A stretch of DNA of 64,000 bases from positions 62,001-126,000 of the forward strand of contig JAJVIN010000028.1 in NCBI GenBank assembly GCA_022071945.1, given 5' to 3'. Position 1 is the first letter of the stretch; every line of letters starts with the position of its first letter. A model generated the notes under the pieces. The model had not been told where the DNA came from and searched no databases. It saw only the letters and a list, made by a program, of their open reading frames with translations. A program made the position numbers and the translations under genes. Positions 55,585 through 63,804 of the stretch are shown in pieces. The DNA is from Thermoanaerobaculia bacterium (GTDB taxonomy: Bacteria; Acidobacteriota; Thermoanaerobaculia; UBA5066).

Positions 55585-57639
55585 CTATCTTCCCGGCGGT
55601 TCCACCCTCTTAACCGCGATCCCGAAAGGCGAAAGCGACCGGAGAAGGCGAAAAGCCGTGTACTCGTGGAGCTTCAGGGTCAGCGTCCCGGGCAGACCCT
55701 GAACGAAGGCCTTCGCCTCCGGCAGGGACACGCCGGCCAGATTCCTCAGGATCGACGCCGCACCCTGGACGCTTCCGGGGGCAAGAGAGCTCTCTCCGCC
55801 GAGCTCCCACGTCTGTTTCTCCATCCTCTCGTTCGCCTCGATACGCCTGAGGGCATTGAGAGAGGCGAGCAGGATGAGCACATCGCCCGGCTCGACGCGG
55901 GTCTCGTCAGACGGCAGGAGTTTTCCCGCGGCTCCACCGGGAGACGAAGTGAAGTGATGGACGGGGATGGCTCCGAAGCCGTAGGCGATGTCTCCCAGGC
56001 TCGTCCCGGCAAGGGTATCCCCCTCCACGACCCGGAACTCGGCCACCAAGACCGTCTGCCCGTTGAGCTTGAAGAGCGACAGGATGTTCTCGCCGAACGC
56101 GGCGCTGACGAAGGCTTCGGCCGAGAGGGCATAGGCGCTCTCGGCCCTCACGCCCGGGAGCAGATCGTCGAGGCACTTGCCGAACTCGGGGTCGAAGACG
56201 CGAATCGAGAGCCCGAGCGGCACCGCACCGTGCTTCCCCAGGCTCCTGGCCACGAGCGCGGCCTCGAGGTTCAGCACTTCATCGTCCGTGACGGCCACGA
56301 GCCCCCGCGCCCGGCTCAGATGCGCTCGCTCGAGCTGCCGGATCAGATCGCCGGAAAGGAAACCTGCTCGAGGGAGGCGGATGATCGAATCGGGGTCGGT
56401 CGTCAGGCAGAGGACCGGGGCCTTCAAGACCCGGGTGAAGAACTCGGCGACCCTTCGGCCGACGCGCCCGAAACCGACGATGACGAAGTGCCCCGACCTG
56501 GGGAGCCGCCCGCTGCGGGCGACGACATCCAGTCGAGCCGAGAGGATTCCCTCGGCGATGAGGCCGAACGCTCCGAGAATGAACAGGATGCTCGTGAGGG
56601 TGATGAGGAGGCAGGCGGCGAGGACCCACCACGGGACGGGATCATCCTGCAGGCCGCCGAAAACATCACCGAATCCTCCGAGCATCAGGATCACGCCCGA
56701 TGCCGTCGCCTTGAGCCAGGTCATCCCCGGAACGGTGCTCTTCAGGAGCAGGGTCGCAGCCAGCCACAGGAGGAGAGCCAGAAGGCAGCCCAGACCCGCC
56801 AGCATCCGGTTGCGGCCGCCTTCCACCCACCTCTGAAACCGGCCAAGGGTGGCGACGATCCCGTCTCTCTTCAGACCGTGGAGTCTCGATCGAACGTGCT
56901 CCCAGTCGATGAAGCCCCGGCTCTCGATCTCGGGTTCTTCCCCTTCCGCAGTCTCGATCAGGGCGACCGTGTCGCCGGACTGGAGGACCGCGCCAGGCTC
57001 CCACTGGAAAAAGGCCGTCGTGGGACTGAATCTGTGCGGAAGCGGCTCGATGCCGGCGCGCTTGAGGCTGATTACCCGGAGGGCATCGCGGTGCAGCTTG
57101 GCGACGGGCACGCCGAGAAGCGGATCGTCCTCCTCAAGGACGCGTTCCACGACTCGAAGCGAGTGTCCGCCGGCCGAAAAGACGCCCAGGGTCCCGTCCC
57201 TGAGCGCGGCCAGGGCGAAGGCGGGTGCCGGCAAATCGGTCGGATCGAGGGCAACCCAGTTCTCCAGATGGGACCCGAGAAGCTCGTTGAGTCTCTCCCG
57301 CGACGAGCGAAGAACGATCCTCACGCGCGGGTTCAACCGCCGCGCCACGAGGGCAGCGGCGACGTTCGTGGACTCGGTGCTCGTCACGAACAGAGCGGTG
57401 CGGCAGCCTCTGATGCCGGCCTTCTCGAGGACCTCCTCCCTCCGGCAGTCGCCGAGAACGAGGCCGCCATCCAAGAGGCTCTCGCCACTCTCCGCCTCCC
57501 AGACTTCGGGCCGGCCGAGGTCGACTCCGGCGATGCTGATCTCCGTCTCGTTTCGGGTGAAGCGCTTCAGAAGGCTCGCGCAGTGCTGCCCGAGGCTTCC
57601 GAGGCCACAGATCAAGAAGGAGTCCACGAGTGCCCCCAC
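55585..57639 (-). CDS. RCK-TM-RCK channel-like protein with degenerate filter and L7/L12-like tail
   Basis: The GTG at 57639 gives 684 residues. An N-terminal TrkA-N/RCK Rossmann domain (CGLGSLGQHCASLLKRF at 11-27) and a TrkA-C-like part (about 150-232) precede two membrane helices (about 279-300 and 338-363). Between the helices lies GVILMLGGFGDVFGG. In K+ channels this place holds TVGYGD or TxGFGD; here residues 321-325 are GGFGD, with the two Thr lost. A second RCK follows (HFVIVGFGRVGRRVAEF at about 384). The last 55 residues (LRNLAGVSLPEAKAFVQGLP) resemble the C-terminal domain of ribosomal protein L7/L12. It begins 13 bases after a kinase gene and is probably cotranscribed with it. Confidence 0.82.
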   Translation of the reverse strand: MGALVDSFLICGLGSLGQHCASLLKRFTRNETEISIAGVDLGRPEVWEAESGESLLDGGLVLGDCRREEVLEKAGIRGCRTALFVTSTESTNVAAALVARRLNPRVRIVLRSSRERLNELLGSHLENWVALDPTDLPAPAFALAALRDGTLGVFSAGGHSLRVVERVLEEDDPLLGVPVAKLHRDALRVISLKRAGIEPLPHRFSPTTAFFQWEPGAVLQSGDTVALIETAEGEEPEIESRGFIDWEHVRSRLHGLKRDGIVATLGRFQRWVEGGRNRMLAGLGCLLALLLWLAATLLLKSTVPGMTWLKATASGVILMLGGFGDVFGGLQDDPVPWWVLAACLLITLTSILFILGAFGLIAEGILSARLDVVARSGRLPRSGHFVIVGFGRVGRRVAEFFTRVLKAPVLCLTTDPDSIIRLPRAGFLSGDLIRQLERAHLSRARGLVAVTDDEVLNLEAALVARSLGKHGAVPLGLSIRVFDPEFGKCLDDLLPGVRAESAYALSAEAFVSAAFGENILSLFKLNGQTVLVAEFRVVEGDTLAGTSLGDIAYGFGAIPVHHFTSSPGGAAGKLLPSDETRVEPGDVLILLASLNALRRIEANERMEKQTWELGGESSLAPGSVQGAASILRNLAGVSLPEAKAFVQGLPGTLTLKLHEYTAFRLLRSLSPFGIAVKRVEPPGR

Positions 57640-57652
57640 GCCCGCCGAGCCC

Positions 57653-59563
57653 CTACTGCGGCGGCTTCTTGAGCCGAAGATCCCGCATCCGGTCCCGAAT
57701 CGGCCTCGGCCGCTCCCCGGGCGGCGGGGGTTGCGGCTGTCCGCCGTCGGCCTGCAGTCCCGGACCGGGAGCCGGGGGTTCCTCCCCTTCGAGCTTCGCG
57801 AGCATTCGCCGGCCCCGGTCGACCCCCCGCTCGCCCCTCGCCTCGGCCTTTTCCAGAAGGTCCAAGGCCTCCCGCTTCGGATCGAGATACGACAGGGCGA
57901 GTGCCCAGTCGGGAATGGCCCCTCGATCCGTGGGAATCTCGCGGAACTGCTTGAACGGCCCCGTGGGCGGCGCCTCTCGCGAGAGTTCCATCATCCTCGA
58001 GCGTGCCGCCTCGAGATCACCCGAAAGATAGGCGACGCCGCCCGCCGCGAAGTGCGAGAGAGCGCTCGCCCCCGGGGCCGCTGGATTGGTCTTCAGGGCC
58101 TGCTCGGCAACGGTCAGCGCCCGCTGGAACTCGGCCATGTCGGGACGGTGCCCATATCGGACCTGTGGCTTGAAGGTCTCCCACGTGGCCAGGACGGAGG
58201 CGATCGCGTCGAACGGGGGCGGAGCCGCCATCGGGCGCTCGGCGGGAGGCGGCCCCTTGGCCACCTCCGGCAGCGGCGGCACGGGCGGCGGGGCCAGACC
58301 GGAGGAGGGCGCCGTCGGAGCCAGCTCGAAAACGACCACCTTCGCACTCTCGGCCGGTTCCGGCGCGGCCGGTGCCGGCGTGACCGGACTCGCGGGGAGC
58401 GTGACGGGAGTCAGTTCCGCCCCGAGCGGCACCGGGGCACTGGCCTCCCGGACCGCGGCCTCTTTCTCGGCCGTTTTCCTTCCCCCCACGGCGATCACGA
58501 GAAGGACGCCGGCCGCAACCGCGAGCACCAGACCGAGGGGCCAGAGCTTCCGAACGGGAGCCACGGCCGCGGCGGGGGCGGTCACGGTTGCGGCACCCGT
58601 GAGGACCACCGACGGCTTCGGCGTGCCCAGGCTCGGGGCCACGGGGGCGGGGGTCCGGACCGGGATGCTCATCGCCTCGGTCGGAGCCTCCGGCTGGGCG
58701 GGGGCTGTCCGAGGGGAGCCGGTGACGGCAGCCGCGTAGAGCTGACCCGCGACCGAAAGGGCGAGTTGCCTCGCGAACTCCCGGCACGACGGATGGCGAT
58801 CACCGGGATCCTTCGAGAGGGCCTTCCTCAGGACTCCGTCCACCGAGGGCGGCAGACCGGGAACGCTCCGGGAGATGGGGGGCACAGGTGCGGTGACGTG
58901 CTGATGCAGGACTGCCAGGGCGCTGTCGCCTTCGAACGGGGGCTTTCCCGAGAGGAGCTCGAAGGCCATGACGGCGAGCGCGTAGCGGTCCGAGGCCGGG
59001 ACGGTCGGCTTTCCCGCCGCCTGCTCGGGAGCCATGTAGGTCGGCGTTCCCACCACCATGCCCGTTGCCGTGAGTCCCTTCTGCGACTCCAGCATCTTCG
59101 CGATCCCGAAATCCGAGAGGTAGACGTGATTGTCCTTGCCCAGAAGGACGTTGGCCGGCTTGACGTCTCTGTGGAGCACGCCCGCCGCATGAGCCGCATC
59201 CAGCGCCTCGGCCACCTGGGCGATGAAGGAGAGGGCGAGCTCCGGCGCGATCGGACCGTGCATCCGGCTCTCGAGGGAGCCTCCGTCGCGCAGGGGCATG
59301 ACGAGGTAAGGCCGTCCCGTGTCTTCGCCGAAGTCGAACACGGGAAGGATGTTGGGGTGGTCCAGGTGCGCGACGAGCTCGGCTTCCTGCTTGAAGCGCC
59401 TGATGAAGTTGTCGTCGGTGACGTACTCCGAGAGGATGACCTTGATGGCCACCGAGCGGCGGAGCTCCTCGTCGAAGGCCCGGTAGACCGCGGCCATTCC
59501 GCCTCTTCCGAGGAGGGTTTCGAGCCTGTAACGGCCAAGCATCTGTCCCGTGAGATCAGCCAA
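57653..59563 (-). CDS. Ser/Thr protein kinase - transmembrane - TPR-like protein
   Basis: The 636 residues open with a complete Hanks-type kinase at about residues 12-280: GRGGMAAVYRAF, VAIKVI with the ATP lysine, HRDVKPANVLL, YLSDFGIAKML and TYMAPEQAAG. A Pro/Ala linker, one membrane helix (LWPLGLVLAVAAGVLLVIAV at about 345-366) and a periplasmic TPR-like part (FQRALTVAEQALKTNPAAPG, then GVAYLSGDLEAARSRM) follow. This is the classic PknB order, the opposite of the kinase at 14503-16359. The RCK-channel-like gene starts 13 bases downstream and may be its target (inference). Confidence 0.93.
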   Translation of the reverse strand: MADLTGQMLGRYRLETLLGRGGMAAVYRAFDEELRRSVAIKVILSEYVTDDNFIRRFKQEAELVAHLDHPNILPVFDFGEDTGRPYLVMPLRDGGSLESRMHGPIAPELALSFIAQVAEALDAAHAAGVLHRDVKPANVLLGKDNHVYLSDFGIAKMLESQKGLTATGMVVGTPTYMAPEQAAGKPTVPASDRYALAVMAFELLSGKPPFEGDSALAVLHQHVTAPVPPISRSVPGLPPSVDGVLRKALSKDPGDRHPSCREFARQLALSVAGQLYAAAVTGSPRTAPAQPEAPTEAMSIPVRTPAPVAPSLGTPKPSVVLTGAATVTAPAAAVAPVRKLWPLGLVLAVAAGVLLVIAVGGRKTAEKEAAVREASAPVPLGAELTPVTLPASPVTPAPAAPEPAESAKVVVFELAPTAPSSGLAPPPVPPLPEVAKGPPPAERPMAAPPPFDAIASVLATWETFKPQVRYGHRPDMAEFQRALTVAEQALKTNPAAPGASALSHFAAGGVAYLSGDLEAARSRMMELSREAPPTGPFKQFREIPTDRGAIPDWALALSYLDPKREALDLLEKAEARGERGVDRGRRMLAKLEGEEPPAPGPGLQADGGQPQPPPPGERPRPIRDRMRDLRLKKPPQ

Positions 59564-59636
59564 GAGGTCTCCGTTCCCCCGTGGGCGGGCTTCCTGCTTT
59601 GTCGCGCGACGGCGCCGACGAGTTTACGTCTCCCGC

Positions 59637-62600
59637 TCAGTTCCCGTCGGGAATCATCTCGACGTAGCTGCCGTCCGAGGTCAGGTTGTCGTTGACCACG
59701 CCGTACGCGAAGAACGTGTCGTCGCCCGACACCCGGGTGATCCGGGCGAAGGCGTTGACGTTCTCCTCGGTCACGTCCGCGGCCTCGATCACCTTGTTCC
59801 ACTGGAACCAGTCGCCCGCGTAGATCGTCACCGTCAGGGGATTCCCGATCGGGACCCCGGTCTCCGCCCGGTAGAGCTGAACCGAGAGCACGAGCTCGTC
59901 ATCGGAGCCCCCGCTCGCGTGGACGACGGCCAGGTTCGACCTGTAGGCGGAGTTCTGCACGAGCGCCGGAACCACGGCAGCGGTTCGTGCGCCCGCGCCC
60001 TCGGCGAAGCCGCGGTAAAAGAGCCCGAACCGGCCGCCAGCCTCCGCGTCCGGGTTCGGAGTTGTCGTGCGGGCCAGTGCGAGCGTGTCCCCCGCGTCGA
60101 TCGTCCGGGCAAACCGGAAATCGACCGTCAGGGTCCCGGCCTGGGGGCCGCCGGTCTCGGGATCCGGAATGAAAAAGCCGTTCTCCCTGAGGAACTGCAG
60201 GATGTTCCCGATCGTTCTCTGCTCGCCGGCGGCGAGGTTGACCGAGATGATGGGGCCGCCCGCCGAGTCCTGCCCGTAGCCCGGCGCCGGCTGGTAGGCG
60301 AGGTCGACAAGCGTCGCGGTCGAGGTGCCGTTCACGAGGGTCAGCTCGGTCGTGAAGCGCGCTCTCCTGTCCCCGACGACGTCGAGCACCACCGGGACGA
60401 CTTGCCGCCTCACGGCGGCCAGTCCGCCGGGCCGGAAGGCAGGCAGATAGGATCCATCCGATGTGATGGCATCGTTGACGACCCCATAAGCCGTGAAGCT
60501 CCCAGTCCCCGCGACTCGCCGGATCCGCGCGTAACCGTACGAGCCCTCGGGGAGCCCCGCGAGCCCGAGGATGTCATTCCACTGATACCACTCGCCTGGC
60601 TCGAGCGACTTTGAAAGAGGCTCTCCCGACGGCTGTCCGAGGGCGCCATAGACCTGGATCTCGACCGCGATGGGATCGTTCTCGCGGCCCGGAACGTGAA
60701 CGACCGCGAGGTTGGAACGCGAGACGCCGGGTTCCCTTCGAAGCCCGTAGACGGTCGCGCTCTCCTCGGCGGTCTCGAGGTCGCTCGGAGCGCCGTAGAA
60801 GAGTCCGAAGCTGCCGCCTTTCGCATCGCGGGTGTAGGTCCGGGCGATCGCGTAGACGTTCTCCAGGGCCCCGTCGGGATCGTCAGGATAGGTGCCGGCG
60901 ATCGAGAGACTGCCGGCAATGCGGTTCTGGGGAGTTGGCGGGATCGGAAGACCGCCGTCTCTGAGGAAGGAAACGACGTCGGCGATGCGGATCTCCGACT
61001 TCGGCGAGAGGACCTGCCGGACCGCGCCGGGCTGAAGCGCCGGCGCCCCGAAGCCGGGAGCCGGAGAGAAAGTCAGGTCGAGGGTGATGGACTTCTCGGA
61101 ACGATTCCCGAGAGTCAGCTCGGTGCGGTAGCGCGAGCTCGCGGCACCCTCGAGATCGAGCACCACGGGCAGGACCCTCGTCGCCGGCAGGAGGTTCGCG
61201 ACGAAAAGCCCGTGGCCAGCCGTTCCGGCGTAGAGCCTGCGGAACGTCTTCGGGTTCTTCGTCCCCTTCACGACATTCGTGATCGCGACGCTTCTGACGT
61301 CGGCTCCGGCTGGAAGTCCGAGAGTCTCGCCCTGCCAGCCCCCTTCACTGCGAACGGCGGGCCCGGTGGTCCCGGCCGCCGCCGCGAAGGCGCCCCCGCC
61401 CGCGGCGAACTGGAAGATGGGGGCGGCATTGACGCCGTACGAGTCCTTCGTCCACGAGAGCCCGCTGGACGCCCGCCGGTAGACGCCGCCGGATGCGATC
61501 CCGGCCCAGGCCGTCTGGGCGAAAGAGCCGATCGCGGAGACGACGGCCGACGACGGAATGCCGATCTGCGAGGAGGCCCACCGTCCGGTGGACCCTCGCG
61601 AAAAGAGCCCCTGGGTCGTCCCGGCGAGGAGCGATCCCGCGGCCTCCCCGGTTGCGGTGATCGCCTGACCGAGCGGGATCCCGTTGCTGTCGGGGCTCCA
61701 GGACGTGCCCACGAAACGGAAGATGCCGTCCGTCTCGCTGCCCGCGACAATCCCTTGATTCGTGTTCGTCACGGTCGTCAGAACGCCGTTCTCCGGGATC
61801 CCGGAGCGGTTGAAGCTCCCGGAAGTCTCGGTCAGAAAGTAGGGACCGCACCCCGTGGCCACGAGCAGGTCCGCGGCCGTCCCGCCGGCTCCGACCGCCC
61901 GGACGTCCGCGCACCCCGGGGGAAGCGAGAAGGCCGTTTCGGGGCACGGTCCAGAAAGAGACGGAGGGTAGACGAGAAGTCCCGCGCCCTTGAATCCCGC
62001 GACCACCGTCCCTTCCTCGGTCCCACAGCCCTTCAGCAGCGTCGCGGGAACGAAGATCGAGGTCGCGAGACTGGCCTTTGGTCCCGCCAGCGACTGCCAC
62101 GCGGCTCCCGAGAGGCGGTAGACCGGTCCCCCCATCGTGCCGAGGTAGACCTCGGCGGGAGAGGCGAGGGACGAGAGGGCGAAGAGTGTCGAGAGGCCGG
62201 TGTTTTCGGCTTCCCAGACGCCCGAGCCGCCTCTCATGACGCCCGACGTCGTGGCGACCCGGATCACGCTGCCCGAAACGGCGATGGAGCGCACGTCTCT
62301 CAGCCCGAGAGCCGTGTCCGCGACCCAGGCGGAGCCGTTCCAGAGGTAGAGGCCCCTGGGAGTTCCCGCCAGAATCCCCCCCGGCGAGGACGCGACGGCC
62401 TGAACGGCTTCGGCAATGATGGACTGGTCGGTGTAGAACTGAGACGAGGTTCCATCGAAGCGGGCCACGCCTCCGGTGGCGAACCCGATGAGAAGTCCGC
62501 CCGGCGAGGGCGCCAGGGCGGTGATGCTCCGGGTCTCGTAGCCGCCGATCGAGGTCCATCCGGTCGCGGTCTTCTTGTAGAGGCCCGCCCCGCCGGCGTA

Positions 62601-62990
62601 GAGGACTCCCCCGAACTCGGCGACGTGGGAAAGGGATGTGACTCCGGCCGGCAGCCCTTCGGATTCGTAAGTCCCGGCCGCCGAGCGCCTGTAGACGGCC
62701 CCGCCCGCGACGGCCCAGAAGCCCGCCGTGCCGATCGAGAGCGAGGTGACCTTCCTGCCGGTGAGGCCATCGGCCGACCAGACGCCTCCCGAAAAGCGAT
62801 GGACTCCGCGCCCCGTCGCGGCCCACAGGACCCCGGCATCGGTGGAGAGCGCGAAAGTCTCGGCTCCCTCCCGGCTCTCCACGGGCGAAAAGCGAAGCCC
62901 GGCGAAAAGTGGTCCCGGGACGAGGGAAGCGAGTGCCAGGAGGAATCCACCGAACCGGGCGAGCGTCCTTGTTTCACGAGTGGCCATCAA
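59637..62990 (-). CDS. Large exported propeller-type protein with two C-terminal repeat modules
   Basis: The 1117 residues begin with a signal peptide (LARFGGFLLALASLVPGPLF, then A). About 600 residues of short WxxDGLTG- and AxTxxGVxR-type repeats form a beta-propeller like the two-component-regulator or sensor propellers (LWAATGRGVHRFSGGVWSAD, LAGTPRGLYLWNGSAWV). Two copies of a roughly 240-residue module follow (about residues 604-855 and 858-1117), opening VLPVVLDLEGAASSRYRTEL and VVPVVLDVVGDRRARFTTEL. They close with AYGVVNDAITSDGSYLP and AYGVVNDNLTSDGSYVE. The same module ends the exported hydrolase-like protein at 42381-45440. The gene overlaps yraN by 17 bases. Confidence 0.85.
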   Translation of the reverse strand: MMATRETRTLARFGGFLLALASLVPGPLFAGLRFSPVESREGAETFALSTDAGVLWAATGRGVHRFSGGVWSADGLTGRKVTSLSIGTAGFWAVAGGAVYRRSAAGTYESEGLPAGVTSLSHVAEFGGVLYAGGAGLYKKTATGWTSIGGYETRSITALAPSPGGLLIGFATGGVARFDGTSSQFYTDQSIIAEAVQAVASSPGGILAGTPRGLYLWNGSAWVADTALGLRDVRSIAVSGSVIRVATTSGVMRGGSGVWEAENTGLSTLFALSSLASPAEVYLGTMGGPVYRLSGAAWQSLAGPKASLATSIFVPATLLKGCGTEEGTVVAGFKGAGLLVYPPSLSGPCPETAFSLPPGCADVRAVGAGGTAADLLVATGCGPYFLTETSGSFNRSGIPENGVLTTVTNTNQGIVAGSETDGIFRFVGTSWSPDSNGIPLGQAITATGEAAGSLLAGTTQGLFSRGSTGRWASSQIGIPSSAVVSAIGSFAQTAWAGIASGGVYRRASSGLSWTKDSYGVNAAPIFQFAAGGGAFAAAAGTTGPAVRSEGGWQGETLGLPAGADVRSVAITNVVKGTKNPKTFRRLYAGTAGHGLFVANLLPATRVLPVVLDLEGAASSRYRTELTLGNRSEKSITLDLTFSPAPGFGAPALQPGAVRQVLSPKSEIRIADVVSFLRDGGLPIPPTPQNRIAGSLSIAGTYPDDPDGALENVYAIARTYTRDAKGGSFGLFYGAPSDLETAEESATVYGLRREPGVSRSNLAVVHVPGRENDPIAVEIQVYGALGQPSGEPLSKSLEPGEWYQWNDILGLAGLPEGSYGYARIRRVAGTGSFTAYGVVNDAITSDGSYLPAFRPGGLAAVRRQVVPVVLDVVGDRRARFTTELTLVNGTSTATLVDLAYQPAPGYGQDSAGGPIISVNLAAGEQRTIGNILQFLRENGFFIPDPETGGPQAGTLTVDFRFARTIDAGDTLALARTTTPNPDAEAGGRFGLFYRGFAEGAGARTAAVVPALVQNSAYRSNLAVVHASGGSDDELVLSVQLYRAETGVPIGNPLTVTIYAGDWFQWNKVIEAADVTEENVNAFARITRVSGDDTFFAYGVVNDNLTSDGSYVEMIPDGN

Positions 62991-63459
62991 AAGCCCCCTT
63001 CAACCATTCGATCCGATGTGTCGCATCCTCGATGGAGATCACGTCGAAGCGGATGCCACCGGGGAACGTGCCCGGATTCTCGCGCATCCAGTGGAGAGCG
63101 GCCGAGCGAAGCCGCTGCATCTTGGCGGGCGTCACCGCTTCCGCCGGATCCCCGAAGGCTCCGGACTGTCTGCGTTTCACCTCGACGAAGACGAGGGTCG
63201 ACGCCTCGCCGGCCACGATGTCGAGCTCTCCCTCCGCGTATCGGGCGTTGCGGGCCAGGATCAAGAGACCCTGGCTTTCGAGAAACGCCGCCGCGCGCTC
63301 CTCACCAGCCCGCCCGATCTCTTGCTGGCGGCTCCCCGGAGCCGGGGCCCCCTTCTTTCGCGCCAGCTGTGGCTGGCGCGCCAGCTGCGGCTGGCGCGCC
63401 TTCTTCGGCCGGACGAGCCCGAGCTCCCTCAGGCGCTTTCGCCAGTCAATCGCTCCCAC
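62974..63459 (-). CDS. YraN family (UPF0102) predicted endonuclease
   Basis: This is the YraN/UPF0102 PD-(D/E)XK fold (QQEIGRAGEERAAAFLESQG, ARNARYAEGELDIVAGEAS, LVFVEVKRRQS), 161 residues including an N-terminal extension of about 45. The extension carries a duplicated hexapeptide ARQPQL, from two tandem 18-bp units in the DNA, and looks like an insertion compared with ordinary 120-residue members. The nuclease residues Glu, Asp and Glu-x-Lys are present. YraN is usually near rsmI and rnhB, not here. The start is a GTG 31 bases from the divergent zinc-ribbon gene. It overlaps the propeller gene by 17 bases. Confidence 0.88.
   Translation of the reverse strand: MGAIDWRKRLRELGLVRPKKARQPQLARQPQLARKKGAPAPGSRQQEIGRAGEERAAAFLESQGLLILARNARYAEGELDIVAGEASTLVFVEVKRRQSGAFGDPAEAVTPAKMQRLRSAALHWMRENPGTFPGGIRFDVISIEDATHRIEWLKGAFDGHS
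63359..63400 (-). repeat. Two 18-bp tandem units inside yraN, each palindromic
   Basis: cgcgccagctgtggctgg (63359-63376) and cgcgccagctgcggctgg (63377-63394) differ at one base and continue into cgcgcc. Each unit can form a GCCAGC/GCTGGC hairpin. A related CAGCTGTGGCTGGCG occurs near 30090 inside the receptor gene. Confidence 0.75.
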
Positions 63460-63490
63460 CGTTTCCCCCGGCCGCGAGCATAATCAGGAC

Positions 63491-63784
63491 ATGAGCACCC
63501 TGCGCGTCATGTGTCCCGACTGCGAGAGCCTTCTGTTGATCGATTCCGAGACGGGCGCGGTGTTGGAGCATCAAGGCGTCGCCGCCCAGAAGAAGCTGTC
63601 GAGCTTCGAGGAAGCCGCCCAGGAGAACGCCCGGCGGGAGAAGCGCGCCAAGGACGTCTTCGCCGCCTCCGTCGAGCGCGAAAAGAACAAGAGCGAGATC
63701 CTCGAGAAGACCTTCCAGGAAGCTCTGGAGCGGGCGAAAAAAGATCCCTCGCGAAAGCCGCGAGGGATCTTCGACCTCGACTGA
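63491..63784 (+). CDS. Small zinc-ribbon plus coiled-coil protein
   Basis: The ATG at 63491 gives 97 residues. A CPDC near the start (VMCPDCESLLLIDSETGAVL) is one half of a zinc ribbon; the other pair is not evident. A long charged helix (FEEAAQENARREKRAKDVFA, then NKSEILEKTFQEALERAKK) follows and the protein ends GIFDLD. The last 48 bases of the gene lie over the terminator of the convergent gene. I do not know the family. It is divergent from yraN with only 31 bases between them, so their promoters must overlap. Confidence 0.8.
   Translation: MSTLRVMCPDCESLLLIDSETGAVLEHQGVAAQKKLSSFEEAAQENARREKRAKDVFAASVEREKNKSEILEKTFQEALERAKKDPSRKPRGIFDLD
63737..63771 (-). terminator. Intrinsic terminator of the right-edge gene, inside the neighbour's coding end
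   Basis: On the minus strand AAGATCCCTCGCG pairs perfectly over 13 bp with CGCGAGGGATCTT around a 5-base loop and runs straight into TTTT. It lies 34 bases past the stop of the truncated membrane-protein gene and inside the last codons of the plus-strand gene 63491-63784. Confidence 0.85.
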
Positions 63785-63804
63785 GGGCCTCACGCCGCCG
63801 GGCG

